NCBI GenBank assembly: GCA_035649275.1
Contig: DASRJW010000073.1
Coordinates: forward strand, 1-53,859
Source: Candidatus Krumholzibacteriia bacterium
Lineage (GTDB): Bacteria > Krumholzibacteriota > Krumholzibacteriia > G020349025
Direction: 5' to 3'
Length of the DNA: 53,859 nt
In this document: positions 33,915-43,229 of the stretch, one piece after another
How the letters are laid out: the number at the start of each line of letters is the position of its first letter
Position numbering within the stretch: the first letter of the stretch is position 1
Notes under the pieces: model-generated
The model's database searches: none
Seen by the model: the letters and a program-made list of their open reading frames with translations, nothing else
What the model was told of the DNA's origin: nothing
Translations under genes and position numbers: made by a program

Positions 33915-35249
33915 TCAGGGTCTGCTTCCGACGCGGCTTCCCGCCGGAGTGAGGGCTTGTCCGAGGAGGGTGTGGGCCGAGGCGGCGAGGATACGGACGG
34001 GGACGAGCATTCCTGGAGCCAGGCCGGCGCCGGGCACGACGACGCAACGGTTCCCATCGTCACGGCCGAGGAGGTCGGCGCTCGACTTGCGGCTCGTGCC
34101 CTCCAGGAGCACCGGCAAGGTGCTGCCGATGGCGCGCCGGTGCCGCTCCAGGGAGATGCTCTTCTGCAGGGCGACGAGCTGCACCACCCGCTCGCTCTTC
34201 ACCGCCTCCAGGACATCGTCGGCGAACTTCCGCTGCGCGATGGTGTTGCGCCGCTCGGAGTACTTGAAGATGAAAGCCGAATCGAAGCGGACTTGCTCCA
34301 AGACCGCGACGGTGTCGGCAAAGGCGGCATCATCCTCGCCGGGGAAGCCGCAGATGACGTCGGTGGACAGGCACACCTCCGGCAGGGTGGCGCGGATTTC
34401 GTCCACCAGAGCGAGAAACTCCTGGCGGGTATAGGTCCGGCGCATGCGCTCCAGCACCGCGTCGTTGCCCGCCTGCAGGGGCAGGTGGATGTGCTTGCAC
34501 AGCTTCGGATGGGAAGCGATGGCCTGCAGCAGCCGGCGGGGGAAATCCTTGGGATGGGGCGAGGTGAAGCGCACCCGTTCGATGCCGGGGAGGGCAGCGA
34601 CGCGCAGCAGCAGCGCGGCGAAGTCGGTGGACTCGAAGCGGTAGGAGTTGACGTTCTGCCCCAGGAGCGTCACCTGCTTGTGACCGGCGGCGGCGAGCTG
34701 GCGTGCTTCGGCGACGATGTTCTCCGGGTCCCGGCTGCGCTCCCGCCCGCGGGTGTAGGGAACGACGCAGAAGGTGCAGAAGTTGTCGCAGCCGCGCATG
34801 CAGGCGATCCAGGCGTTCACCCCCGGCACTCGTTCGGGGACGATGTCGCTGTAGGTTTCGTACTCCGAGAGGTCGATCTCGAGGCCCTTCTGCCCGCTGT
34901 CGCAGACCGCGTGGATGAGGCGCGGCAGCTTCTTGTAGGCATCGGGACCGGCGATCAGGTCCACCACCGGATGGGCGTCGAGGAGTTCCTGCTTCAGGCT
35001 CTGGGCCATGCAGCCCAGGACGCCGACGATCAGACGAGGGTTGCGCTTCTTCAGCTGGTAAAGGTGGCCGAGGCGTCCATGGATGCGCTGGTGCGCCGAC
35101 TCGCGGATGGCGCAAGTGTTGAGCAGGACGACGTCGGCATCGTCCAGCTCCGGCGTCATGCGAAAGCTGCCGTTCTGCAAGATGGTGCGCACGAGCTCCG
35201 AGTCGTACTCGTTCATCTGGCAGCCGTAGGTTTCGAGATAGACCTGCAC
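33915..35249 (-). CDS. miaB: tRNA-2-methylthio-N6-dimethylallyladenosine synthase (MiaB)
   Basis: 444 residues, usual length. It is a radical SAM enzyme with two 4Fe-4S clusters that methylthiolates i6A37 of tRNA. The N-terminal UPF0004 domain supplies three cysteines (ETYGCQMNEYDSE, LLNTCAIRESA, GVLGCMAQ). The radical SAM motif is C-M-R-G-C-D-N-F-C-T-F-C with VVPYTRGRERSR following. Further blocks are LLGQNVNSY, RFTSPHPKDF, HLPLQAGNDAVL and the C-terminal TRAM domain (RAIGSTLPVLLEG). GTG 35249 follows GGAGGAAGC. The GCQMNEYDSE sequence points to MiaB rather than RimO or MtaB. It lies 52 bases downstream of the radical SAM fusion gene and is probably co-transcribed. Confidence 0.93.
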   Translation of the reverse strand: MQVYLETYGCQMNEYDSELVRTILQNGSFRMTPELDDADVVLLNTCAIRESAHQRIHGRLGHLYQLKKRNPRLIVGVLGCMAQSLKQELLDAHPVVDLIAGPDAYKKLPRLIHAVCDSGQKGLEIDLSEYETYSDIVPERVPGVNAWIACMRGCDNFCTFCVVPYTRGRERSRDPENIVAEARQLAAAGHKQVTLLGQNVNSYRFESTDFAALLLRVAALPGIERVRFTSPHPKDFPRRLLQAIASHPKLCKHIHLPLQAGNDAVLERMRRTYTRQEFLALVDEIRATLPEVCLSTDVICGFPGEDDAAFADTVAVLEQVRFDSAFIFKYSERRNTIAQRKFADDVLEAVKSERVVQLVALQKSISLERHRRAIGSTLPVLLEGTSRKSSADLLGRDDGNRCVVVPGAGLAPGMLVPVRILAASAHTLLGQALTPAGSRVGSRP

Positions 35250-35301
35250 GCTTCCTCCGCGCTGCAGTGACTTGGGTCGTGGGTCCGGGCGCGAGCGCCG
35301 C

Positions 35302-38244
35302 TCAGGCCGGCACCAGCGCCGGTAGCCCGGGGGCGATGTCCTGTTCCGCCCCGATCCGCTCGCGGCGGAGGCGGAAGCAGGCACCGGGCACGCCGTACAG
35401 GGCTTCCAACACTTCCTGGGGGCGCGCTTGTCCTTGCGAGCCGAGGCGCAGCCACATCTCCACGGTGCCCCTGTCGGCAGCGTAGCGCAGGTCACGGATG
35501 AAGGGACGGATGTCGAGGCTCTTGCCTTCCTTGTCGGCCCGCGTCACCACCAAGCTGGCGCGCCCGAGCAACGCCTGCAGGCGCTCCTCCTGCCAGGCCG
35601 CATCGTGGAACGGCAGCGCGTCCAGGGCCAGGAAGAGCTCCGGCGTCAGCTGCCGCCGCGCTGGGTTGATCCAAGCGCGGTACTCGCCCAGGTCGATGCA
35701 GCGCGACAGCGGCGCTGCCCCGGCTTCGAGGCGCTGCACGGCGCGCACGCGTAGTTCGCCGGGCAGTGCCGTGGCGAGCCGGGCGACCAGGTCCTCAGGC
35801 ACTAGCTCCTGACCGGACTCGAAATCGAAGACCTCGGCGCCGCCCTCCGTGCCGACCGCGAGCGCCGGGCCGAAGGACATGAGCGGCGCCGGATGGAAAC
35901 CCTGGCTGTAGGTCATCGGGATGTCGGCGCGGCGAAAGCCCCGTTGCAGCGCCCGCACCAGATCCAAGTGCGACAGCCAGCGCAGATCGCCGCTCTTGGC
36001 GTACCAGACGCGGTAGCGCCGCCGCGGCTCGGGCGCGGCAGTGGCGCTGCCGGCGAGCTCGAAGTGCGGGGCGAGATCGCGGCTCGCCGGGACCGAGGGC
36101 GGGCGCGGGCTCTCGCGGCGGCCCGGCATCGCCGGGGCTGCCGTAGCCTCCGGCGGTGCGCCGCCGTGCTCGCCGTGCAAGCTGCCGCTCGCCGCCTCGA
36201 AGGCGTTCGTCGCCAGACCGTCGCTCCGCGTCGGCGCCTGGGTAGCGCCGCGCGGCGCCAAGCGCAGCTGGACGGGCCCGCTCCCGGCGGCAGGAGCGCG
36301 CTCGCCCCGGAAAGCCGCTTCGATCTCCGGCCCCTGTAACGCCAGGCTGTCGCGTTGCTCGAGACGCTCGCGCTTGATCGCCTCCAGATCGCAGTCGAGT
36401 CCGCACTGGTAGCAGACGAGGACAGCGCTCTCCAGGGGCTTCACCGTCTTCGCCGGATCCCGCGGGATGAACGGCTTCTCGCAGGCCGGGAGGAACTTGC
36501 CCTTCATCCCGGCGTGCCGGTCCCGCACCAGGAACTTCTTGTCCACCAGCGAGTCGACGTGGTCCCAAGGCAGAGGCGCATGCAGCGGCAGGCGGCGCAG
36601 GAACCATTGCGGTTCCAGGCCGGCCTGGCGCAGGCAATCGAGCCAGAGGCCGTAGTCGAAGTGATCCGACCAGCTGTCGAAGCGAGCGCCGCGGCGCCAA
36701 GCGCTTTCGATGACCGCGCCGAGCCGGCGGTCGCCGCGGGAGAGGATGCATTCCACCACGCCTTCCTCGACGCCGTGGTACTTGAAGCGGACGTTGCGGA
36801 ACGGTCGCAGCGTCTCCAGCACCAGGCGCTGCTTGCGGCGGATCTCCTCGGGAGGGTCCATGGCCTCCCACTGGAAGGTGGAGTGCGGCTTCGGCACCAG
36901 CGCCGAGACGCTGACGGTGACCTGAGCGCGCCGATGCCCCATGGCGCGGGCCTGCTCCCAGACGCGGATTCCGGTGCTGGCGATGCCGCGCACATCGTCG
37001 TCGTTTTCCGTAGGCAGGCCGATCATGAAGTACATCTTGAGCTGGCTCCAGCCCTCCTCCCAGGCGATGCGCGCCGCCATCTCGATATCGGCGTCCGTGA
37101 CCCCCTTGTTGATCAGGTCACGCAAGCGCTGCGTACCCGCCTCGGGGGCGACGGTGAAGCCGGTGCGCCGCACCCGGGCGAGCTGCTCGGCGATGGAGCG
37201 CGTCAGGCCGTAGACGCGCATGGAGGAGACGGAGAGCGCGGTGCGGTCCCGTTCGAAACGGTCCATCAGGGTGCGCACCAAGGAGGTGACGCAGGAGTAG
37301 TCCGCCGTCGACAGCGAGGTGAGGGAGACCTCGTCGTAACCGGTCTCGCGCAGGCCCTGGCTCACCGAGCGGATGACGTCGGCGGGACTGCGCTCCCGCA
37401 CCGGGCGATAGATGATGCCGGCCTGACAGAAGCGGCAGCCCTCGGTGCAGCCGCGGGCGATCTCGACCGCCACGCGGTCGTGGACGATCTCGCCGTAGGG
37501 GACGAGCGTCGCCGCCGGGAAGGGATAGGATTCGAGGTTCTCCACCAGAGCGCGGCGCACCGGGAAGGGTGCGGTGACGCCCGGTCGCGGGCCGACGACG
37601 TTCTCGAGCCCGGTCTCGGGATCGAGGGCGGTGCGATAGAGGCAGGGCACGTAGACACCGCGGAGAGCGGCGATCTCCTGCAGCGCTGCGGCGCGAGGCA
37701 CGTTGGCGCGGCGCAGCTCCACCCAGCGCTGCACCACGGCCGGGAAGGCTTCCTCGCCGTCGCCGATGACGAAGGCGTCGATGAAGTCCGCCATGGGTTC
37801 CGGCGAGAAGACGCAGGGCCCGCCGGCGATGACCAGCGGCTCGCTCTCGCCGCGCGCGCTGCTGCGCAGCGTCACGCCGCCCAGATCGAGCATGGTGAGG
37901 ACGTTGGTGTACTCCATCTCGAATTGCAGGGAGAAACCGAGGACGTCGAGGGCGTGGAGTGGCGTCCGCGTCTCCAGCGTTACCAGGGGTTGGCGGAAGC
38001 GGCGCAGCGCCGCTTCCATGTCCACCCACGGGCAGAAGACCCGCTCCGCCGCCACATCCTCCGCTCGATTCAGCAACTCGTAGAGCAAGCGCAGTCCGAG
38101 ATGGGACATGCCGATCTCGTAGGTGTCCGGGAAAGCGAGGCCGACGCGCGCCAGTCCCGGCCGCGCTGGCTTCACCACCTGGTTCCATTCGCCACCGATG
38201 TAGCGCACTGGTTTTTCCACCAAGCCGAGGATCTCGGCGAACAT
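35302..38244 (-). CDS. TIGR03960-type radical SAM protein fused to a DUF2344 (TIGR03936) domain
   Basis: 980 residues. Residues about 1-190 resemble a B12-binding-like domain (VGLAFPDTYEIGMSHLGLRLLYELLN). The radical SAM core has C-x-x-x-C-x-x-C in RGCTEGCRFCQAG near residue 268, followed by YDEVSLTSLSTADYSC and FTVAPEAGTQRLRDLIN. A cysteine pair C-Y-Q-C-G-L-D-C lies near residue 610. From about 740 a second module begins (VWYAKSGDLRWLSHLDLVRAL, YSQGFHPAPLMSFGPAL), the DUF2344 family usually encoded next to or fused with TIGR03960 and linked in many genomes to ribonuclease G genes. The reaction is not known to me; an RNA or ribosome modification is the common suggestion. ATG 38244 follows GGAGG. 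Confidence 0.88.
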   Translation of the reverse strand: MFAEILGLVEKPVRYIGGEWNQVVKPARPGLARVGLAFPDTYEIGMSHLGLRLLYELLNRAEDVAAERVFCPWVDMEAALRRFRQPLVTLETRTPLHALDVLGFSLQFEMEYTNVLTMLDLGGVTLRSSARGESEPLVIAGGPCVFSPEPMADFIDAFVIGDGEEAFPAVVQRWVELRRANVPRAAALQEIAALRGVYVPCLYRTALDPETGLENVVGPRPGVTAPFPVRRALVENLESYPFPAATLVPYGEIVHDRVAVEIARGCTEGCRFCQAGIIYRPVRERSPADVIRSVSQGLRETGYDEVSLTSLSTADYSCVTSLVRTLMDRFERDRTALSVSSMRVYGLTRSIAEQLARVRRTGFTVAPEAGTQRLRDLINKGVTDADIEMAARIAWEEGWSQLKMYFMIGLPTENDDDVRGIASTGIRVWEQARAMGHRRAQVTVSVSALVPKPHSTFQWEAMDPPEEIRRKQRLVLETLRPFRNVRFKYHGVEEGVVECILSRGDRRLGAVIESAWRRGARFDSWSDHFDYGLWLDCLRQAGLEPQWFLRRLPLHAPLPWDHVDSLVDKKFLVRDRHAGMKGKFLPACEKPFIPRDPAKTVKPLESAVLVCYQCGLDCDLEAIKRERLEQRDSLALQGPEIEAAFRGERAPAAGSGPVQLRLAPRGATQAPTRSDGLATNAFEAASGSLHGEHGGAPPEATAAPAMPGRRESPRPPSVPASRDLAPHFELAGSATAAPEPRRRYRVWYAKSGDLRWLSHLDLVRALQRGFRRADIPMTYSQGFHPAPLMSFGPALAVGTEGGAEVFDFESGQELVPEDLVARLATALPGELRVRAVQRLEAGAAPLSRCIDLGEYRAWINPARRQLTPELFLALDALPFHDAAWQEERLQALLGRASLVVTRADKEGKSLDIRPFIRDLRYAADRGTVEMWLRLGSQGQARPQEVLEALYGVPGACFRLRRERIGAEQDIAPGLPALVPA

Positions 38245-38311
38245 GGATGCTTGCCTCCGGTGGTGAAGAACCAAGGCGCAGGTCCTTGGGGGGCGCGACG
38301 GCCGACACGGC

Positions 38312-38340
38312 ATGGTAGACCCCCCCCGGAGGAGGGTCAA
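38312..38340 (-). promoter_or_regulatory. Candidate promoter for the radical SAM fusion and miaB
   Basis: On the minus strand TTGACC (38340-38335), 17-base spacer, TACCAT (38317-38312), about 65 bases upstream of ATG 38244. For the divergent kinase gene I see only a lone TATACT at 38412-38417. Confidence 0.5.
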
Positions 38341-38462
38341 CGCGCCGCCCCGGGGCCGCTCCAGGCGCGGCAGCGCGGCGTGGCCGCGGGGGGCCCGAGG
38401 CCGTAGCGGGATATACTCGCGCGCACCCGCCCGACGCGCCGTCGGCGCGGCGCTCTTCTGGG

Positions 38463-39785
38463 ATGGTCGTGTCGCGGCGATTCGTCAACTTCCTGCGCTT
38501 GCCCGAGGTCTACGGCTCGGGCCCACGCCTGCTGCTCACCGCCTATTTTCTCGTGGGCTTGGTGCTGGTGGGCTTCGGGGCCATCGTCTTCGCCGGGCAC
38601 ACGGCGCGACGCATGGAGCAGCAAACGGCGTTGCTCACCCGGGTGTTTTCCGGCTTCATCAGCGAAACCGCTTTCCAAGTGGATCGTCCCGGCTCTTTCG
38701 ACCTCGTGCACAGCCTGCTGCGGGAGATCGATTTCCCCATCGTCATCACCATGCAGGACGGCACGCCACTGGTCTGGCATGGCGTCTCCGTGCCGCCTCC
38801 CGAAGAGGACGAGCCCGGCGAGCTGGGCCGGCCCTCGCTCACCCCGGAGCAGCAGCAGAAGCGCGCTCAGCTCGAAGCGCTGGTGCGGGAGTTCGACCGC
38901 CGCAATCCGCCCACACCCATCGTGGTGGCGGGAAGCGTCCAAGGCTACGTGCACTTCGGTGTTTCCCAGGTGTCGCGGCAGCTGCGCTGGATGCCCGTCA
39001 TTCTGGTCGTGGCGGTGTCGGTGTTCGTCGTCCTCGGCCTCCTGGGCTTCCGCGCCATGAAGCTCGGCGAGCAGCGCTCCATCTGGGTGGGCATGGCCAA
39101 GGAGACCGCGCATCAGCTAGGGACCCCGCTCACCTCTCTCCTCGGCTGGGTGCAACTCCTGCGCGGCGAAGCGGAGGCGGGGGACGGCACACCGGCGGCC
39201 GCGGCGCTCGAGCGACAGCAAGCGACCTACGCCGAAATGGAACGCGACCTGGGACGGCTGGCGAAGGTGAGCGCGCGCTTCAGCAAGATCGGTGCGGCGC
39301 CCGACCTGGTGCCTCTGGATCTGGCGGCGGTGCTGCAGGATTCGGTGCAGTACATCAAGCGCCGTGCCCCCCACCTGGGCGGGGCGGTGCAGATCGAGAC
39401 CGCCCTCGAGCCCCTGCCGCCGGTGCTCGGCAACCGCGAGCTGGTGGAATGGGTGTTCGAAAACCTGCTGAAGAACGCGCTGGACTCTCTGGAAGGGAGG
39501 GGCCGTATCCAAGTGGGTGCCCGCACCGCCGGGTCGGAGCGCGTCGAGGTGCGCATCGCCGACAGCGGCCGCGGCATCCCCACCGCCATGCGCCAGCGCA
39601 TCTGGCAGCCGGGCTTCACGACGAAGCAGCGCGGCTGGGGGCTCGGGCTCACTCTCGTGCGCCGCATCGTCGTCGAGTACCACGGGGGCCGCATCTGGGT
39701 GGAAGACAACCCGGATCGCCGAGGTATCTGCTTCGCGGTGCGGCTGCCAGCGGTGCCGGCGCGGCCCGAGCTGGCGCGGCCTTGA
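38463..39785 (+). CDS. Membrane sensor histidine kinase (PorY-like arrangement)
   Basis: 440 residues. One membrane helix at about 21-45 (LLLTAYFLVGLVLVGFGAIV) and a second near 180-200 flank a periplasmic domain of about 130 residues. The cytoplasmic part has an H-box of the type AKETAHQLGTPLTSLLGW (phospho-acceptor His near 221), N-box NLLKNALDS, and ATP-lid motifs DSGRGIP and GWGLGLTLV. The H-L-G-T-P-L-x-S-L H-box variant is common in Bacteroidetes-type kinases, including PorY as I remember it. It is followed by a lipoprotein gene overlapping its stop and then by a PorX-like regulator, its likely partner. The input signal is unknown. No HAMP domain is obvious. Confidence 0.85.
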   Translation: MVVSRRFVNFLRLPEVYGSGPRLLLTAYFLVGLVLVGFGAIVFAGHTARRMEQQTALLTRVFSGFISETAFQVDRPGSFDLVHSLLREIDFPIVITMQDGTPLVWHGVSVPPPEEDEPGELGRPSLTPEQQQKRAQLEALVREFDRRNPPTPIVVAGSVQGYVHFGVSQVSRQLRWMPVILVVAVSVFVVLGLLGFRAMKLGEQRSIWVGMAKETAHQLGTPLTSLLGWVQLLRGEAEAGDGTPAAAALERQQATYAEMERDLGRLAKVSARFSKIGAAPDLVPLDLAAVLQDSVQYIKRRAPHLGGAVQIETALEPLPPVLGNRELVEWVFENLLKNALDSLEGRGRIQVGARTAGSERVEVRIADSGRGIPTAMRQRIWQPGFTTKQRGWGLGLTLVRRIVVEYHGGRIWVEDNPDRRGICFAVRLPAVPARPELARP

Positions 39786-40468
39786 ACCCGGGCGTTTTCC
39801 GGGCCCTCGGCGCCCTGCTGCTCGTCGAAGCGCTCGGGTCCGCGGCGCTCGGCGGCTGCGCCGCGCCGGAATCGCCGCGGCTCTTGTCCGTGGCGCCGGC
39901 AGACCTCGCGAGCCCCGGCGCCCCCTGCGCCCGTGCCGCCTTCGAGCTCCCTCTGCAAGCCGACGGCAGCGTCCGCCGTGACGACATCCGCCTCATCCTC
40001 TGGGAAGGAACAGACAGCGAGCACGAGGTGCTCTTCCGGCTCCGCGAGCGGGCCGCGGCCTCGCGTTGGCGGTTGCCGGCGAAGGCCGAGCCCGGCGCCG
40101 CGGCGTTCGCCCTGCTCCGCCTCCACTGCCACGGCGCGGTGGACAGTGGAGGAACGAACTTCGGCCGCCGCGTGGAGGCGGCGCGGAGGGCGCGGCGCCA
40201 GGCGGCGGCGGAGCTGGCGCGGCGGAGCGGCAGCCGGTGGAGCGAACACGACCTGGACTGCTTGTGGAGCCGCGACCTCGAGAGCCTGAAGCGCGGGCCC
40301 TTCCTGCACGACATGCTGGAGCTGCCGCCGGCCGATGCGGCGGCGGTGCAAGCCGCCTCGGGACTCTGGGTGTGCCGGGCGGCGCGCACGTCCCATCAAG
40401 GGCAGTTCGTCTTCCTGGATCACGAGCTGCGCTTCCTCGGCGTCGGCCGCTACTGGATCGGCGAGTGA
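39782..40468 (+). CDS. Hypothetical lipoprotein between kinase and PorX-like regulator
   Basis: 228 residues. TTG 39782 overlaps the kinase stop (TTGA), implying translational coupling. The leader LGALLLVEALGSAALGGC ends in a lipobox Cys near residue 26. The rest is Ala/Arg-rich with scattered cysteines (LRLHCHGAV, LDCLWSRD, LWVCRAA) and a C-terminal FVFLDHELRFLGVGRYW stretch. I recognise no family. By position it may be an accessory or sensing protein of the two-component system. Another start inside the leader cannot be excluded. Confidence 0.6.
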   Translation: MNPGVFRALGALLLVEALGSAALGGCAAPESPRLLSVAPADLASPGAPCARAAFELPLQADGSVRRDDIRLILWEGTDSEHEVLFRLRERAAASRWRLPAKAEPGAAAFALLRLHCHGAVDSGGTNFGRRVEAARRARRQAAAELARRSGSRWSEHDLDCLWSRDLESLKRGPFLHDMLELPPADAAAVQAASGLWVCRAARTSHQGQFVFLDHELRFLGVGRYWIGE

Positions 40469-40521
40469 GCCGAGGCGCCGGGTCGGATACACTGGGGGCC
40501 AAGCCGCACCAAGGAGCTTGG

Positions 40522-42078
40522 ATGACGGAGAAGCGACACATCCTCTGGGTGGACGACGAGATCGAGATGCTGAAACCCCATCTCACCTTCTTGGAGCAGC
40601 GGGGGTACGAGGTCACGCCGGTGGCGAACGGCGGCGACGCCGTCGACCTGGTGCGGGGACGGACCTTCGACCTGGTGCTGCTCGACGCCATGATGCCCGG
40701 GAAGGACGGGCTGCAGACGCTGCAGGAGATCCGGCAGATCGACGGCAAGCTCCCGGTGGTGATGATCACCCGCAACGACGAGCAAGAGATCATGGACCAA
40801 GCCATCGGCCGCCGCGCCGACGACTACCTCCTCAAGCCGGTGAACCCGAATCAGATCCTGGCCGCCATCCGCCGCTTGCTGGAACACCACAAGATCGCTG
40901 GCACCCAGGTGGCGAAGGACTACGTCTCGCAGTACCGCGAGCTCGATCCGTCCCGCTTCGACCGGCTCGACCACCAGGAGTGGATCGACACCTACCTGCG
41001 CATGATCGATTGGGACATGCAGCTCGACCGCTACCGCGAGACCGGTCTCTCCCAGACCCACGAAGACCAGAAGCGGGCGGCGAACTACGAGTTCTGTCGC
41101 TTCGTCACCCGCCACTACAAGAGCTGGGTGCAGCAACGCCAGGGCCCCGAGCTCTCCCCCGACGTCTTCCGCAACCACGTCTTCCCCACGGTGAAGGCAG
41201 GGAGGCGGGCGGCGTTCATCGTCGTCGACTGCATGCGCCTGGATCAGTGGATCACCATGGAACCGTTGCTGGCGCCGTACTTCCGCATCGACCGCAAGCA
41301 CTACTACAGCATCCTGCCTTCGGCGACGCCTTACTCGCGCAACGCCCTCTTCTCCGGTCTCTTCCCCCTGGAGATCTACCGCCGCCATCCGCAGTACTGG
41401 GACAGCCAGCGCGGCGAGCACAGCCTGAACCGCTTCGAACGCGAGCTGCTGGAACTGCAGCTGCAGCGTCTCGGCGCTCCTGCCGGGGTCAAAGTGCGTT
41501 ATGCCAAGGTGTACAACGCCGAGGAAGCCGGGGAGATCCAGCGCGCCGTCCAGCGCAAGGCCGACGTCGGTCTCTTCGCCCTGGTCTTCAACTTCATCGA
41601 TGTGCTGGCGCACGGGCGCAGCGAATCCACCATCCTGCAGGAGATCGCGCCGGACGAGGCCGCTTTCCGCAGCCTGGCGCAGAGCTGGTTCGAGCATTCG
41701 TCGCTCTTCGACCTGCTGAAGCAGATGAGCGCCGCGGGCATCGAGGTTTTCGTCAGCACCGACCACGGCGCGGTGCAAGGCATGCGTCCCACCCTCGCCA
41801 CGGGCAACCGGGACACCTCCACCAACGTGCGTTACAAGTACGGCGAGAACCTGGGTAGCGACGACAAGGGCGCCTTCCGCATGGAGGAGCCCGAGCACTA
41901 CATGCTGCCCAAGCTGCGGAGCACGGAGAACTACATCATCGCCAAGGAAAACTTCTACTTCGTCTACCCGACCAAGTTCCGCAAGTACGAGAAGCAATTC
42001 CAGGGCAGCTTCCAACACGGTGGCATCTCGCTGGAAGAGGTCATCCTGCCCGTGGCCCACTTGCTGCCCCGCCGGTAG
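40522..42078 (+). CDS. PorX-like response regulator with PglZ/alkaline-phosphatase-type output domain
   Basis: 518 residues. The N-terminal receiver (1-125) has the acidic pair in LWVDDEIEM, phospho-acceptor Asp in VLLDAMMPGKDG (about 57) and Lys in DYLLKPVNP. After a helical linker, residues about 215-510 form a PglZ/alkaline-phosphatase-superfamily domain: VVDCMRLDQW (metal Asp), PSATPYSRNALFSGL (nucleophile region), VSTDHGAV (metal Asp and His) and a final QHGGISLEEVILPV. This architecture defines PorX, which regulates type IX secretion in Porphyromonas and was reported to act on cyclic oligonucleotides; that knowledge is from the family. AAGGAG precedes the ATG. The kinase two genes upstream is the likely phosphate donor. 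tsaE follows after five bases. Confidence 0.9.
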   Translation: MTEKRHILWVDDEIEMLKPHLTFLEQRGYEVTPVANGGDAVDLVRGRTFDLVLLDAMMPGKDGLQTLQEIRQIDGKLPVVMITRNDEQEIMDQAIGRRADDYLLKPVNPNQILAAIRRLLEHHKIAGTQVAKDYVSQYRELDPSRFDRLDHQEWIDTYLRMIDWDMQLDRYRETGLSQTHEDQKRAANYEFCRFVTRHYKSWVQQRQGPELSPDVFRNHVFPTVKAGRRAAFIVVDCMRLDQWITMEPLLAPYFRIDRKHYYSILPSATPYSRNALFSGLFPLEIYRRHPQYWDSQRGEHSLNRFERELLELQLQRLGAPAGVKVRYAKVYNAEEAGEIQRAVQRKADVGLFALVFNFIDVLAHGRSESTILQEIAPDEAAFRSLAQSWFEHSSLFDLLKQMSAAGIEVFVSTDHGAVQGMRPTLATGNRDTSTNVRYKYGENLGSDDKGAFRMEEPEHYMLPKLRSTENYIIAKENFYFVYPTKFRKYEKQFQGSFQHGGISLEEVILPVAHLLPRR

Positions 42079-42083
42079 GACCC

Positions 42084-42506
42084 GTGCAACAGGCCTGGAC
42101 GAGTCACTCCGTCGAGGAGACCCGCGCCCTGGGGGAGCGTCTCGGTGCCTCGCTGCAAGGCGGCGAGGTGGTGCTGCTCTGCGGCGACCTCGGAGTGGGG
42201 AAGACGCAGTTCGCCCAAGGCGTGGCCCGGGCCCTCGGCGTGCAGGCGACCGTGCTGTCGCCCACCTTCACCTTGGCGGTGCACTACGAGGGCCGCCTGC
42301 CGCTGGTGCACTACGACCTCTACCGGGTGGTGCACCCGGCGGAGCTGGACGGCATCGGTTTCCTCGCCGCCGACGATCCGCGCACGGTGAGCCTGGTGGA
42401 GTGGGGCGATCGCGTGCCGGTCCCGGCGGCGATCCGGGTGGAGATCTCGCTCCAGCCCGATGGCAGCCGGCGGCTCGTCGTGGACCTGCCGGAGGCGACA
42501 GGGTGA
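42084..42506 (+). CDS. tsaE: tRNA threonylcarbamoyladenosine biosynthesis ATPase TsaE
   Basis: 140 residues, cytoplasmic. P-loop GDLGVGKTQFAQG (about 34-46), the SPTFTL motif, HYDLYR and the LVEWGDR block of TsaE are all present. It supports the TsaB-TsaD complex that makes t6A37 in ANN-decoding tRNAs. GTG 42084 begins directly after the PorX-like gene. Its stop overlaps the GTG of tsaB (GTGA), so the two are translationally coupled. Confidence 0.93.
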   Translation: MQQAWTSHSVEETRALGERLGASLQGGEVVLLCGDLGVGKTQFAQGVARALGVQATVLSPTFTLAVHYEGRLPLVHYDLYRVVHPAELDGIGFLAADDPRTVSLVEWGDRVPVPAAIRVEISLQPDGSRRLVVDLPEATG

Positions 42507-43186
42507 AGCAGCCGGACAACCTACTGTACCTCGACGCGAGCGAAGTGCCCGGGCTGGTGGCGCTGCAGAGCGGCGAACGCCTGGCGGTAGCCTTGGCGGG
42601 ACCGCGGCGCGGTCGGGGCCGGACGCTGCTCGCCGCGGTGGCGGAGGTGCTCGGTCAGCTGCAGTTGTCGCCGGCCGCCCTGCAGGGCGTGCTGGTGTGC
42701 ACCGGGCCCGGCAGCTTCACCGGCGTGCGGGTGGGCATCGCCACCGCGCAGGGGCTCGCCGCCGCGCGGGGCTGGCGGCCCCTCGTCTGCGACAGCCTGA
42801 TGCTGGAGGCGGCGGCGTACTGCGGCGAGGCCGGGAGCCTCGCTGTTTGCCACGATGCCCGCCGCGGCGAGGTGTACGCCGGACTTTATGATGTGAGCGG
42901 GAAGATGCCGCGAGCCCTCGTCCCGCCTTTTTGCGCCCCGCCCGTGCTGGCGCGGGAGCTCCTGCGCCCGAGCGGGGGAACGGCGGTGCAGGCCTGCGCC
43001 GGCTCCGGGGCGGCGCTCCTGGCGGCGAACGATGGGGCCTGGGTCGTACGCGCCGACTTGGCACCGGAGTCGCGGGCGCAGGCCGCCTTCGACCTCGCCG
43101 CGCGCGGCGGCTGCACCGCGGTGGAGCTCGCACGGCTCGCGCCTTTCTACCTGCGCCATCCGGACCTCGGGCCGCGGGTGCGTTGA
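42503..43186 (+). CDS. tsaB: tRNA threonylcarbamoyladenosine biosynthesis protein TsaB
   Basis: 227 residues, ASKHA fold. The family signature GPGSFTGVRVGIATAQGLA is exact, and LLYLDASEVPG stands for the usual DTS start motif. CHDARRGEVYAGLYD and YLRHPDLGPRVR match the family's middle and C-terminal blocks. It forms the scaffold that binds TsaD and TsaE for t6A synthesis. GTG 42503 overlaps the tsaE stop. tsaD is not in the window. rimI follows 43 bases later, a common arrangement. Confidence 0.92.
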   Translation: MKQPDNLLYLDASEVPGLVALQSGERLAVALAGPRRGRGRTLLAAVAEVLGQLQLSPAALQGVLVCTGPGSFTGVRVGIATAQGLAAARGWRPLVCDSLMLEAAAYCGEAGSLAVCHDARRGEVYAGLYDVSGKMPRALVPPFCAPPVLARELLRPSGGTAVQACAGSGAALLAANDGAWVVRADLAPESRAQAAFDLAARGGCTAVELARLAPFYLRHPDLGPRVR

Positions 43187-43229
43187 GTCCGAAAGAAGTC
43201 GTACGCGTCCAAAGAACCGTCGAGGCCGC

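Noticed and set aside
36355-38406. 683-codon plus-strand open frame
   Set aside because: Shadow of the radical SAM fusion gene, in which the C-x-x-x-C-x-x-C motif and B12-like domain are clear.
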